9,918 nucleotides of DNA from Muribaculaceae bacterium (GCA_024400895.1 JAKSMA010000072.1:1-9918), one strand, 5' to 3'; counted from the first letter of the stretch, positions 1 to 6,837 are shown. Notes: generated from the sequence alone by a model not told the origin. A program made the numbers and translations.

Positions 1-64
1 CCATGGCAAGGTGGGCTATGTGCGCGCCGACATGGCAGAGTGGGACGGCATGGACACCTTCTAA
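1..64 (+). CDS. C-terminal fragment of an unidentified protein
   Basis: The frame starting at base 2 is open for 20 codons and stops at TAA 62-64; the visible protein ends in EWDGMDTF. Two intrinsic terminators follow it closely, which supports this as a real gene end on the plus strand. Twenty residues are too few to assign a family and I recognise no motif, so no function is proposed. The start and most of the gene lie left of the window. Confidence 0.6.
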   Translation, partial: HGKVGYVRADMAEWDGMDTF

Positions 65-79
65 ACGTTTGATGTGATT

Positions 80-102
80 ATCCCAATGGACTTGGGATTT
101 TT
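80..102 (+). terminator. Intrinsic terminator 1 behind the left-edge gene
   Basis: ATCCCAA (80-86) pairs perfectly with TTGGGAT (92-98) across a 5-nt loop, followed by T98-102. It begins 15 bases after the stop codon of the left-edge gene. The stem is only 7 bp, so it may be leaky. A stronger terminator follows directly at 111-147. Confidence 0.6.
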
Positions 103-110
103 GAATGTCT

Positions 111-147
111 ATTCTGGGGGGCTTTGATGCCCTCCGGAATTTTTTTT
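111..147 (+). terminator. Strong intrinsic terminator 2 behind the left-edge gene
   Basis: Bases 111-122 pair with 129-140 in a 12-bp stem with two G-T wobbles (115/136 and 118/133), a 6-nt loop (tttgat), and a T-run at 140-147. The GC-rich stem and the uridine tract directly after it are the textbook intrinsic form. The T-run lies on the plus side, so it acts on rightward transcripts and insulates the downstream regulator gene. Confidence 0.8.
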
Positions 148-253
148 GCATCATTTTTCGAGAGTGGCGAGGAGAAAGGTGTGGTGGCAAAAAGATAGGA
201 GAGTTGGGCGAATTTGGTGTTTTTTTGAGGGTGAAAAGTATGTTTAACAACAT

Positions 254-277
254 AAATGCGCAAAAAATGCGTCATTT
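254..277. promoter_or_regulatory. Imperfect dyad just upstream of the lrp-family promoter (candidate operator)
   Basis: AAATG (254-258) plus CGCA (259-262) is mirrored by TGCG (268-271) and CATTT (273-277) around an A-run centre, with one unpaired base (272). It ends beside or inside the candidate -33 element of the downstream Lrp/AsnC-family gene. Members of that family often regulate themselves by binding imperfect dyads, so an autoregulatory site is plausible. That role is inference; only the symmetry and position are seen. Confidence 0.35.
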
Positions 278-280
278 TGA

Positions 281-310
281 TTTGTTTTTCAAAAAAACAT
301 ATTATATTTG
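281..310 (+). promoter_or_regulatory. Bacteroidetes-type promoter of the lrp-family gene
   Basis: TATATTTG at 303-310 matches the Bacteroidetes -7 consensus TAnnTTTG. TTTG at 281-284 lies 18 bp upstream, close to the usual 19-21 bp for the -33 element; a second TTTG at 276-279 is possible. Transcription would start near 315-318, giving a leader of about 25 nt to ATG 343. This placement argues against the longer open frame that starts at 256. Confidence 0.65.
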
Positions 311-342
311 CGACAAAGAAAAAAACAAAAAGAATTAATACG

Positions 343-807
343 ATGGAGAGAATCGATAATCTTGACAAAAAGATTCTTCAAATAATTATGAAAAATGCGC
401 GTATCCCTTCAAAGGATGTGGCGCAAGAATGTGGCGTGTCGCGCGCGGCTGTGCATCAGCGCATCCAGCGTATGGTGGATTTGAATGTGATTACAGGCTC
501 GGGTTATCATGTTGATCCAAAAACACTTGGCTACACCACCTGCACCTATATCGGAATTAAACTTGAGCGTGGCTCAATGTATCGCACCGTGGTGCCTGAA
601 TTGGAAAAGATTCCTGAAATTGTGGAATGCCACTTCACCACTGGTCCTTATACCATGCTTGTGAAACTCTATGCCCGCGACAATCAGCACTTGATGGAAT
701 TGCTCAACGACAAGATTCAGCACATCGCAGGCGTTACTGCCACCGAAACGCTCATCTCGCTTGAAGAGAGCATGAGCCGTGAAATTCCGGTGTTTCACAA
801 CATCTAA
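343..807 (+). CDS. Lrp/AsnC family transcriptional regulator
   Basis: A 154-residue protein of the usual length for feast/famine regulators. Residues 1-60 form the AsnC-type winged helix-turn-helix: it opens with the typical MERIDNLDKKILQIIMKNAR, and the recognition region is around 31-45 (GVSRAAVHQRIQRM). Residues 66-141 form the RAM effector and oligomerisation domain, including the glycine-containing FTTGPYTMLVKL segment (98-109) where amino-acid ligands bind in this family. The frame is open back to 256, but ATG 343 is chosen because the promoter lies at 281-310 and the homology begins at MERIDNLDKK. It is a monocistronic unit with its own promoter and terminator, and a dyad upstream suggests autoregulation. 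The ligand and target genes cannot be read from the sequence. Confidence 0.9.
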   Translation: MERIDNLDKKILQIIMKNARIPSKDVAQECGVSRAAVHQRIQRMVDLNVITGSGYHVDPKTLGYTTCTYIGIKLERGSMYRTVVPELEKIPEIVECHFTTGPYTMLVKLYARDNQHLMELLNDKIQHIAGVTATETLISLEESMSREIPVFHNI

Positions 808-839
808 TTGAACAGACATAAGCAAGTAATATAACGAGG

Positions 840-891
840 AAATGGGTGTGTCCCTCACCAACAAGGGCCACACCCATTTCTGCATTTTTTT
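840..891 (+). terminator. Intrinsic terminator of the lrp-family gene
   Basis: Bases 840-850 pair perfectly with 869-879 (11 bp). After one mismatch (851/868) CCCT 852-855 pairs with AGGG 864-867, leaving an 8-nt loop (856-863). A T-run at 885-891 follows five bases past the stem, slightly further away than usual. It starts 33 bases after the stop codon and separates this gene from porZ. Confidence 0.7.
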
Positions 892-940
892 AGTGTGCAA
901 CAATTTTTTTTGTGGTTTTGCGTTATAGAGTTAAGAATAT

Positions 941-1004
941 GTGCGCCTGCGTGCGGATTGCGTGCGCGTGTGCGTTGTGTGAATGATGCGCCGGTGTGTG
1001 GCGC
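941..1004 (+). other. GT/GC-rich leader upstream of porZ with alternating tract and hairpin
   Basis: The region between the lrp-family terminator and porZ is rich in alternating pyrimidine-purine steps, strictly so at 959-975. A GCGCC/GGCGC inverted repeat (988-992 with 1000-1004, 7-nt loop) ends 13 bases before the porZ start. No exact TAnnTTTG box was found here, so the porZ promoter is not identified. TAAATTTT (1009-1016) is one base off but would start transcription after ATG 1018. Confidence 0.35.
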
Positions 1005-1017
1005 GGCATAAATTTTT

Positions 1018-3333
1018 ATGACTATGATAAAGAAAACTTTCTCTCTATTGATAGCGGCTTTGGCTTTCGCTTGTGCGTCGGCCTCAAATTGGCAGGTGCT
1101 GCCTTCGTTCCTCGGGTCGAAAATCCAAAATGTGGTGGATGCAGGCGATAAGGTGTATTATCTGGCCAGCGGTTGCCTGTACTGCTTCGACAAGGATACG
1201 AAGGAAAATGAGAGTTTGAATCGTGCTAACTATCTGAATGATGTGGTAATTAGCAATATCTATTACAACGACTATCGTGGCTATCTGATGGTGGTGTACG
1301 ACAATTCAAATATCGACATTATCACCGACGATGGCGACATTATCAATATGCCTGATGTGAAGGCTGCTTCGCTCACGATGTCGAAGGCTATCAACGATGT
1401 GAACTTCACAGCAAAGGGACGTGCGTATTTGGCTACCGACTTCGGCTATGTGGTGATTAACGACAATAAGTGGGAAGTGCTTGAGTCGCACATCTTCGGT
1501 CAAAAGGTGAATTCCGTGGCGGAGATGGGTAGCTATCTGCTCCTGAGTCAAGGCGCTGAAATTCACTATGGTCTTGTGGGTAAGCACTACGAAACTATCG
1601 GGTCGATGCCGTTGGCAAAGGGCTCGCTCCACAACGATAGCGGCCGTTTGCGTGCGCTCACCGACAAGAAGTTGCTCGTATGCACCGGTTGGACCTTCAC
1701 TGGCGATGTGCAAGTGGATGAGGCGGGCGAAATGATGATTAACAACTCGGAAAGTCAGCCTTACTTTACCAATAATGTGCAGTCCACCCCAAAAGGATTT
1801 TTGCTCAACTGTATCAACAACGACTGCTATCTGACGCTCGATGCCACAGGTGCTAATTTCGCAAAAGTGGACGGTGGCAAGCAGATGTATAGCGCCTATA
1901 AGGGCGGCGACGGCACGCTTTGGGCTGTGGGTGAGAACGGTCTGCATAAGGCCACAGAATCCACCTACTACAAGCCAGCGGCTCTGTCGTTTGAAACTCC
2001 GTTCTATCTCGTTTACAACGATGCTCAACGCTTGCTCTATGTGACCAGTACGGGCTCTAACTCGTTTATCAACGACCAATACTTGCCGGTGGGTGTGAAC
2101 ACTTTCGACGGCATGACCGTGAAGGATGTGACCCCTACTCCAACCATTGAAAACGGCGGTAGCTATTACCCTGTGTTCTCTACAAGCGAAGAAAACACAT
2201 ACTTTATGGGCAACTGGTGGAACGGCATTCAGAAGGTGACCGACGGCAAGGTGGTGAACACCTACAACTGGGAAAATTCGCCAATGGAACATGCCCTTTC
2301 GGGCTACTACTGTCATCCAACGCTGGCGATGGACAAGGGTGGAAACCTTTGGGCAGCAGAGTCGAGTGCGCCTATTGGCAAGAACTTCTTCGTGCTTCCA
2401 AAGGCTAAACAGGCGCAAAAGACCGTGACAGAAAGCGACTGGATTGTGGTGAATGTGCCTGAGGCAAAAGCCACCAAGCGCTCTGCACTCACTACATTGA
2501 CCCATAGCAATGTGAAGATTTTCTCGCATGGTGATTTCGGCGGCTCGCTCTTCTTTATCAACGACGGCGGCACACCATCGGCAAAGCCATCGACCAAGGC
2601 TTATTCTTCAGGCTCGCTCTACGACCAGGACGGCAATGTGATTAACTGGAACTACATCTATACGCTTACTGAAGACCTCAATGGTGCAGTGTGGATGGGC
2701 ACCAATGAAGGTGTGCTCACATTCAATCCCAACGAAGCGTTCTCGGGTAACTTCCGCCTCAACCACATTAAAGTGCCTCGCAACGATGGCACCAACCTGG
2801 CCGACTATTTGCTCAATGGCATAGGGGTGACCCATGTGGCTGTGGATGCTGCCAACCGCAAGTGGATTGCCACCAATGGCTCTGGTTTGTTCCTTGTGAG
2901 CGCCGACGGCACCAATGTGATTTCTCACTTCAATACAGAAAACAGCCCGCTGCTGAGCGATGTTGTTTACCGCGTGTGCTGTGATCCATATTCAAATGCA
3001 GTGTATGTGACCACCAGCAATGGTATGATGGTGTATCGCACCAACAGCACTCCAGCCGAAAACAGTTACAGCAATGTGTATGCATATCCAAACCCAGTGC
3101 GCCCCGATTACTACGGACTGATCACAATCAGTGGCCTGATGGACAACACGCTGGTGAAGATTGCCGACGCCAGCGGAAACGTTGTGAAGCAATTAAAGAG
3201 CACAGGTGGTGCTTGCACATGGGACGGCACCGTTGATGGCGCTGAGCGCGTTCGCAGTGGCGTCTACTTTGTATATGTGTCGCAAGCCGACGGCTCTGAA
3301 GCCGCCGTGACCAAAATCCTCATCGTCCGCTAA
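1018..3333 (+). CDS. porZ: Type IX secretion system attachment-complex protein PorZ
   Basis: A 771-residue protein, close in length to Porphyromonas gingivalis PorZ. It starts with a signal peptide (basic MTMIKK, hydrophobic core, probable cleavage after ASA near residue 22). A long beta-propeller body follows, with repeated blades such as GVGENGLHKA-like and VWMGTNEGVLTF-like segments, typical of two-component-regulator propeller repeats. Residues about 686-771 form a T9SS C-terminal domain, opening with YAYPNPVRP and ending VTKILIVR. In P. gingivalis, PorZ sits at the cell surface with PorU, PorV and PorQ, where T9SS cargo is cleaved and joined to anionic LPS. ATG 1018 is used; ATG 1024 would give an equally good signal peptide. 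No other T9SS gene is visible nearby. The alternative is another propeller protein exported by T9SS, but length and domain order favour PorZ. Confidence 0.85.
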   Translation: MTMIKKTFSLLIAALAFACASASNWQVLPSFLGSKIQNVVDAGDKVYYLASGCLYCFDKDTKENESLNRANYLNDVVISNIYYNDYRGYLMVVYDNSNIDIITDDGDIINMPDVKAASLTMSKAINDVNFTAKGRAYLATDFGYVVINDNKWEVLESHIFGQKVNSVAEMGSYLLLSQGAEIHYGLVGKHYETIGSMPLAKGSLHNDSGRLRALTDKKLLVCTGWTFTGDVQVDEAGEMMINNSESQPYFTNNVQSTPKGFLLNCINNDCYLTLDATGANFAKVDGGKQMYSAYKGGDGTLWAVGENGLHKATESTYYKPAALSFETPFYLVYNDAQRLLYVTSTGSNSFINDQYLPVGVNTFDGMTVKDVTPTPTIENGGSYYPVFSTSEENTYFMGNWWNGIQKVTDGKVVNTYNWENSPMEHALSGYYCHPTLAMDKGGNLWAAESSAPIGKNFFVLPKAKQAQKTVTESDWIVVNVPEAKATKRSALTTLTHSNVKIFSHGDFGGSLFFINDGGTPSAKPSTKAYSSGSLYDQDGNVINWNYIYTLTEDLNGAVWMGTNEGVLTFNPNEAFSGNFRLNHIKVPRNDGTNLADYLLNGIGVTHVAVDAANRKWIATNGSGLFLVSADGTNVISHFNTENSPLLSDVVYRVCCDPYSNAVYVTTSNGMMVYRTNSTPAENSYSNVYAYPNPVRPDYYGLITISGLMDNTLVKIADASGNVVKQLKSTGGACTWDGTVDGAERVRSGVYFVYVSQADGSEAAVTKILIVR

Positions 3334-3355
3334 TCCGGGTTTTCTGGGGGAGAGC

Positions 3356-3397
3356 GGATTTTCCGGAATTACTGGATTTTCTGGATTTTCCGGAATT
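3356..3397. repeat. Short direct repeats behind porZ
   Basis: GGATTTTCCGGAATT occurs exactly at 3356-3370 and again at 3383-3397, with a partial copy GGATTTTCT at 3374-3382 adjoining the second. The stretch lies in the porZ-dnaX intergenic region, before the terminator hairpin. The core TTCCGGAA is palindromic. It could be a small local duplication or part of a dispersed repeat; function unknown. Confidence 0.55.
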
Positions 3398-3420
3398 TTG
3401 GTGGCATGCATAAGAAATAC

Positions 3421-3456
3421 GAGAGCACAGATTTTCGGGTCTGTGTTCTTTTTTTT
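3421..3456 (+). terminator. Intrinsic terminator of porZ
   Basis: Bases 3422-3431 pair with 3440-3449 (10 bp, one G-T wobble) around an 8-nt loop, followed by T3449-3456. It ends 24 bases before the dnaX stop codon. For the leftward dnaX transcript the same stem is followed only by a weak, interrupted T stretch, so it serves porZ mainly and dnaX at best partly. Confidence 0.7.
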
Positions 3457-3480
3457 GTTGGGGAGAGGTGTGGGGGAGTA

Positions 3481-5298
3481 TTAGATGAGTGTTAGCTCGA
3501 AATCTTTGATGAAGGTGGCGAATTCTGGACGGCGTGAGAGAATGTCGTTCACGATTTCGCGTTCAGTCATGATGGTTGGTGTTTTGATGGTCTTGTCGAG
3601 TACCACTTCAATGGTGATAGTGTTGTTCTGGAGTTGGTTTCTTAGATAGTAGAGGATGTCGGTGAGTTTGTTGTTGATGAAGCCCGCTTCGCCTTCGTTG
3701 GCCGACATCATTTTGTAGTGTGCATCGCTGATGAGCGTAGGCACGGCGCGTCGCATCGCATTGGTTACGATGATGTCCTGAGGGTGTGCATCAGGATATG
3801 CGTTCCATGCTTTTGCAAATTCTTCTGGGTCGATAGGCTTGTTCTTTGTGAAAGTGGGAGCTTGCGGAGTTTTTGTGGTTGCCGCTTTTTCTGCTGCCAC
3901 TTCAGCCGCGAGTTTTTTGTTGTTGATGTAGATGCGAGGCATCTTGCTTTGTGTGGGCTGTCGCTGAGGCTGCGCTGTGGGGCGAGGTGGCATCATGTGC
4001 CCCGGTGTGTAGGTTTGCACCGGGGATGATGTTATGGGAGAGGGTGCGACTTGTGCAGCAGCGCTTGCGGCGGGCGCTTGTGGCGCTTGGGCCTGAGGAG
4101 CAGGCGCTGGTGCAGATTGCGCGGGCTGTTGTGCTGCTGTGGCTGGTGCTGCTTGCATCTTCTTTACGGGAGGCTGGTCGCCGCCGGCTGGAGGCATTGG
4201 GCCTGTGAGCAACTGACAAATCTTGATGAGCGTGAGTTCAACCAAGAATTGCTTATTGCTGGCGTCGCGATAGTTCAAGTCGCAGAAATTGCAGAGGTCC
4301 ATCACGCGATAGAAGTAGGCAGGGGCGAATTTCTGTGCCTGACTCACAAACTTCTGTGCGATTTCATCGTTCATTTCCAGCAGCACCACGGTTTGCGGAT
4401 TGCTTGCCACCATCAGGTCGCGGAAATGTTGCGCCAGACCATTGATGAAGAACTGCGAGTCGAAGCCATGTTCGCGAATTTCCTTGTAGATGAGCAATGC
4501 CGAAGGTATGTCGCTCTTCAGGAAAGCCTCGTCGAGTCGGAAATAGTAGTCATGGTCGAGCACGTTGAGGTTTTCAATAGCACGCTGATAGGTGATGTTG
4601 CCCTCGCACGAAGCCGACACCTGGTCGAAGATAGAAAGGGCGTCGCGCATGGCGCCATCGGCCTTTTGGGCTATGACGTTGAGCGCTGCAGTTTCCGCCG
4701 TCACGCCACGGTCGTTGCAGATATATTTCAGTTGCTCCACGATATCGGGCACCTTGATGCGCGCGAAGTCGTAGATTTGGCAACGCGAAAGAATCGTGGG
4801 AATAATCTTTTGCTTTTCGGTGGTAGCCAAAATGAAAATCGCATATTCGGGTGGTTCCTCAAGCGTTTTCAGGAAGGCGTTGAATGCGGCAGTGGTGAGC
4901 ATGTGCACCTCATCGATGATGAACACGCGGTACTTACCCACTTGAGGTGGGATGCGCACTTGGTCCACGATGGTGCGGATGTCGTCCACAGAGTTGTTGC
5001 TGGCGGCATCGAGCTCGATGATGTTGTAGGAGCGTTGCTCGTTAAACGCCTTGCACGATTCACATTCGTTGCAGGGCTCGCCATCGGCTGTGAGGTGCTC
5101 ACAGTTGATAGCCTTCGCAAAAATGCGGGCGCAAGTGGTTTTACCCACACCGCGTGGACCACAGAACAAATAGGCATGCGCCAATTTGTTGCTACCGATG
5201 GCGGTCTTCAGCGTATGGGTGAGCGATTGCTGGCCTACCACCGTCGCAAAACTCGCGGGGCGGTATTTTCTTGCCGAAACAATGTAGTTTTCACTCAT
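3481..5298 (-). CDS. dnaX: DNA polymerase III subunit gamma/tau (clamp loader ATPase)
   Basis: A 605-residue protein, ATG complement at 5296-5298. It is the motor subunit of the clamp loader that places the beta clamp on primed DNA. Residues 1-175 are the AAA+ core: Walker A GPRGVGKTT (47-55), zinc-module cysteines C66, C76, C79 and C82, Walker B VFIIDE (125-130), sensor-1 ILATTE (156-161), the SRC arginine-finger motif (171-173), and sensor-2 GAMRDALS (215-222). The clamp-loader collar follows to about 365. Residues about 366-450 are an Ala/Pro/Gln-rich linker and about 485-605 a tau-like C-terminal domain. It is convergent with porZ and divergent from the hydrolase gene, with a TAnnTTTG box at 5327-5334 on its strand. 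A run of six A at codons 461-462 could allow a minus-one slip giving a gamma-like form of 465 residues (see findings). Confidence 0.97.
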   Translation of the reverse strand: MSENYIVSARKYRPASFATVVGQQSLTHTLKTAIGSNKLAHAYLFCGPRGVGKTTCARIFAKAINCEHLTADGEPCNECESCKAFNEQRSYNIIELDAASNNSVDDIRTIVDQVRIPPQVGKYRVFIIDEVHMLTTAAFNAFLKTLEEPPEYAIFILATTEKQKIIPTILSRCQIYDFARIKVPDIVEQLKYICNDRGVTAETAALNVIAQKADGAMRDALSIFDQVSASCEGNITYQRAIENLNVLDHDYYFRLDEAFLKSDIPSALLIYKEIREHGFDSQFFINGLAQHFRDLMVASNPQTVVLLEMNDEIAQKFVSQAQKFAPAYFYRVMDLCNFCDLNYRDASNKQFLVELTLIKICQLLTGPMPPAGGDQPPVKKMQAAPATAAQQPAQSAPAPAPQAQAPQAPAASAAAQVAPSPITSSPVQTYTPGHMMPPRPTAQPQRQPTQSKMPRIYINNKKLAAEVAAEKAATTKTPQAPTFTKNKPIDPEEFAKAWNAYPDAHPQDIIVTNAMRRAVPTLISDAHYKMMSANEGEAGFINNKLTDILYYLRNQLQNNTITIEVVLDKTIKTPTIMTEREIVNDILSRRPEFATFIKDFELTLI

Positions 5299-5326
5299 GG
5301 GTTGATGATTTCAATAGTTTTCTTTA

Positions 5327-5334
5327 CAAAGGTA
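5327..5334 (-). promoter_or_regulatory. -7 element of the dnaX promoter
   Basis: The minus strand reads TACCTTTG here, matching the Bacteroidetes consensus TAnnTTTG. It lies about 30 bases upstream of the dnaX start, so transcription would begin near 5320 with a short leader. No clear TTTG -33 element is seen at the expected distance. Confidence 0.55.
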
Positions 5335-5355
5335 CTAAAAAAACTGATTTTTGTT

Positions 5356-5363
5356 TATCTTTG
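5356..5363 (+). promoter_or_regulatory. -7 element of the hydrolase promoter
   Basis: TATCTTTG matches TAnnTTTG and lies 19 bases before ATG 5383, implying a leader of only about ten bases. It is back to back with the dnaX -7 box, 21 bp apart, so the two divergent promoters probably overlap. No convincing -33 TTTG is present. Confidence 0.55.
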
Positions 5364-5382
5364 TGCATAAATTATTTCTACT

Positions 5383-6699
5383 ATGAAGCGACTTTGCATT
5401 TATATCCTTTCTTGGCTATTTTGCCTGACGGCAAGCGCTGCCGATTTTTGTGGCGAATGGAGCGGTAATTTGAGTGTTGGTGCTATGAGTTTGAAACTTG
5501 TGTTGCACATCGACAAACAGGGCGAAGCTTATGCTTGCACGCTCGACAGCCCCATGCAAGGAGCCACAGGCATTCCGTGCACGGCATCGGCGCAGGACGA
5601 CAAAATTGCAGTGGGAGTGCCATCTATCGGCGCCATGTTTAAAGGCGCCCTCAATGCCGACGCTACAGAGATGACTGGCGAATTCACGCAGATGGGACAA
5701 TCCTTCCCGCTTACATTCAAACGCGTGGTGAAAGTGGCAGAGGCCCCGAAACCATATAAGCAAACAGAAGTGGTGGTAGATGCTGGCGGTGGTGTGAAAT
5801 TGGCAGGGACACTCACCACACCTTCCGGCAAGGGACCGTTTCCTGCTGTCGTGCTGATTACTGGCAGTGGCGCTCAAGACCGCGACGAGACCATCGGCGA
5901 CCACAAGCCTTTTGCCATCATTTCCGACAGCCTTACGCGCCGCGGAATAGCCGTGTTGCGCTGCGACGACCGCGGTGTGGGGCGCTCAAGTGTGGCATCT
6001 GGCTACGAGACCACAGCCGACTTTGCCTCCGATGCAATGGCTATGCTCCGAGCCCTCAAGGGCTACGAAGGTATTGACTCCACCCGTGTGGGATATATTG
6101 GCCATAGTGAAGGCGGATTGATTGCCATCATCAACGCCACAAAGGGTGCTCGCTTCATCGTCACGCTCGCAGCACCAGGCGTGAAGGGTAGGGATTTGTT
6201 GATGAAGCAGAACGGAAAGGTGGCAAAAATTGTCGACCCAAATGGTTGGAAAGAAGAAACAAAAGAGATGCTGAGCGCTGTGTATGATGCCGTGGAAACG
6301 GAAGAGAGCGTGACAATGCTGACCACGAAGTTGAAAGCGCTTATGGCGGAAATGCCGATAGGTGCGCGAAACGCCCAGATTGCGGCACTCACCTCGCCAT
6401 GGTATCGCTACTTCATAAAATACGACCCCACCGACGCACTCAAAGCGCTCGGTAAGGCGAAGAATGTGGCAATGATGGCGCTGAATGGCGAACTTGATGC
6501 ACAAGTGGATGCCGAGCAGAATCTCTCTGCCATCAAGAAATATGTGCCACAGGCGCAAATCCATCGCTACCCATCGCTCAACCATTTCTTCCAACCATGC
6601 GAAAGCATGGCCAAAAGTATCGACTATGTAGGCAACCCCGTAGCCATTTCACCCGAAGTGATTTCCGACATCATCACCTTTATCCACTCCGTAAAATAA
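5383..6699 (+). CDS. Secreted alpha/beta hydrolase (serine peptidase S9/S33-like)
   Basis: A 438-residue protein with a signal peptide (MKRLCIYILSWLFCLTASA, cleavage near residue 20), so it probably acts in the periplasm or at the surface. Residues about 21-115 form a small beta-rich N-terminal domain (GEWSGNL... through FPLTFKRV) often found ahead of this hydrolase type in Bacteroidetes. From about 127 comes the alpha/beta hydrolase fold: oxyanion-region motif ITGSGAQDRDE (159-169), RCDDRGVGRSS (193-203), nucleophile elbow GHSEG with Ser242, likely acid Asp372 in GELDAQ, and likely catalytic His401 in LNHFF. All three catalytic residues are present, so it should be active; family knowledge suggests an esterase or aminopeptidase-like role, but the substrate is unknown. 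It has its own -7 box. No clear terminator follows, so read-through into the repeat array and ATPase gene is possible. Confidence 0.85.
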   Translation: MKRLCIYILSWLFCLTASAADFCGEWSGNLSVGAMSLKLVLHIDKQGEAYACTLDSPMQGATGIPCTASAQDDKIAVGVPSIGAMFKGALNADATEMTGEFTQMGQSFPLTFKRVVKVAEAPKPYKQTEVVVDAGGGVKLAGTLTTPSGKGPFPAVVLITGSGAQDRDETIGDHKPFAIISDSLTRRGIAVLRCDDRGVGRSSVASGYETTADFASDAMAMLRALKGYEGIDSTRVGYIGHSEGGLIAIINATKGARFIVTLAAPGVKGRDLLMKQNGKVAKIVDPNGWKEETKEMLSAVYDAVETEESVTMLTTKLKALMAEMPIGARNAQIAALTSPWYRYFIKYDPTDALKALGKAKNVAMMALNGELDAQVDAEQNLSAIKKYVPQAQIHRYPSLNHFFQPCESMAKSIDYVGNPVAISPEVISDIITFIHSVK

Positions 6700-6710
6700 C
6701 CCGTCCCCGC

Positions 6711-6837
6711 AAAAAAAACTTGCATTTTATCGGAGTTTGGGGTGGTAAAAACCTGTATTTTATCGGAGTTTGTGAGTTAAAAATGTGTACTTTATCGGAG
6801 TTTAGTGCCCGAAAAGTTTGTATTTTATCGGAATTTG
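6711..6837 (+). repeat. Array of four 19-bp direct repeats upstream of the ATPase gene
   Basis: Copies lie at 6721-6739, 6754-6772, 6786-6804 and 6819-6837. The second reads TGTATTTTATCGGAGTTTG. The first differs by one base (C for T at position 3), the third by two (C at position 5, A at position 19), the fourth by one (A for G at position 15). Start-to-start spacing is 33, 32 and 33 bp. Each copy is preceded, two or three bases upstream, by an A-run (6711-6718, 6747-6751, 6779-6783, 6812-6815), while the rest of the spacers is unrelated. The copies are direct and not palindromic. This fits an operator array or a recognition sequence in DNA or RNA. It is not a CRISPR: spacers are 13-14 bp and there are no cas genes. 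Confidence 0.85.

Noticed and set aside
256..342. N-terminal extension of the Lrp/AsnC-family protein from ATG 256
   Set aside because: The extra 29 residues are not part of the family fold, and the promoter -7 box (303-310) lies inside this stretch, so ATG 343 is the start.
549..558. TATCGGAATT inside the lrp-family gene, resembling the core of the ATPase repeat
   Set aside because: Only ten bases match, it encodes conserved protein sequence (YIGI), and no second copy is nearby; it is most likely chance.
1009..1016. TAAATTTT as a -7 promoter element for porZ
   Set aside because: The last base is wrong and transcription would begin after ATG 1018, so it would need a leaderless start at a later codon.
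1306..2529. Long minus-strand open frame of 407 codons opposite porZ
   Set aside because: It is the antisense shadow of porZ, rich in His, Val and Arg in the way of reverse-complement frames, with no signal or domain.
3334..3400. CCGG-containing inverted repeats as a second porZ terminator
   Set aside because: Possible pairings are short (5 bp) with long loops and no T-run; the clear terminator is at 3421-3456.
4051..5370. Long plus-strand open frame of 439 codons opposite dnaX
   Set aside because: It is the antisense shadow of dnaX, whose AAA+ motifs are unmistakable on the minus strand. It has no recognisable domain.
6711..6837. Short CRISPR-like array
   Set aside because: Repeats are 19 bp with spacers of only 13-14 bp that share A-runs, and no cas gene or leader is present.
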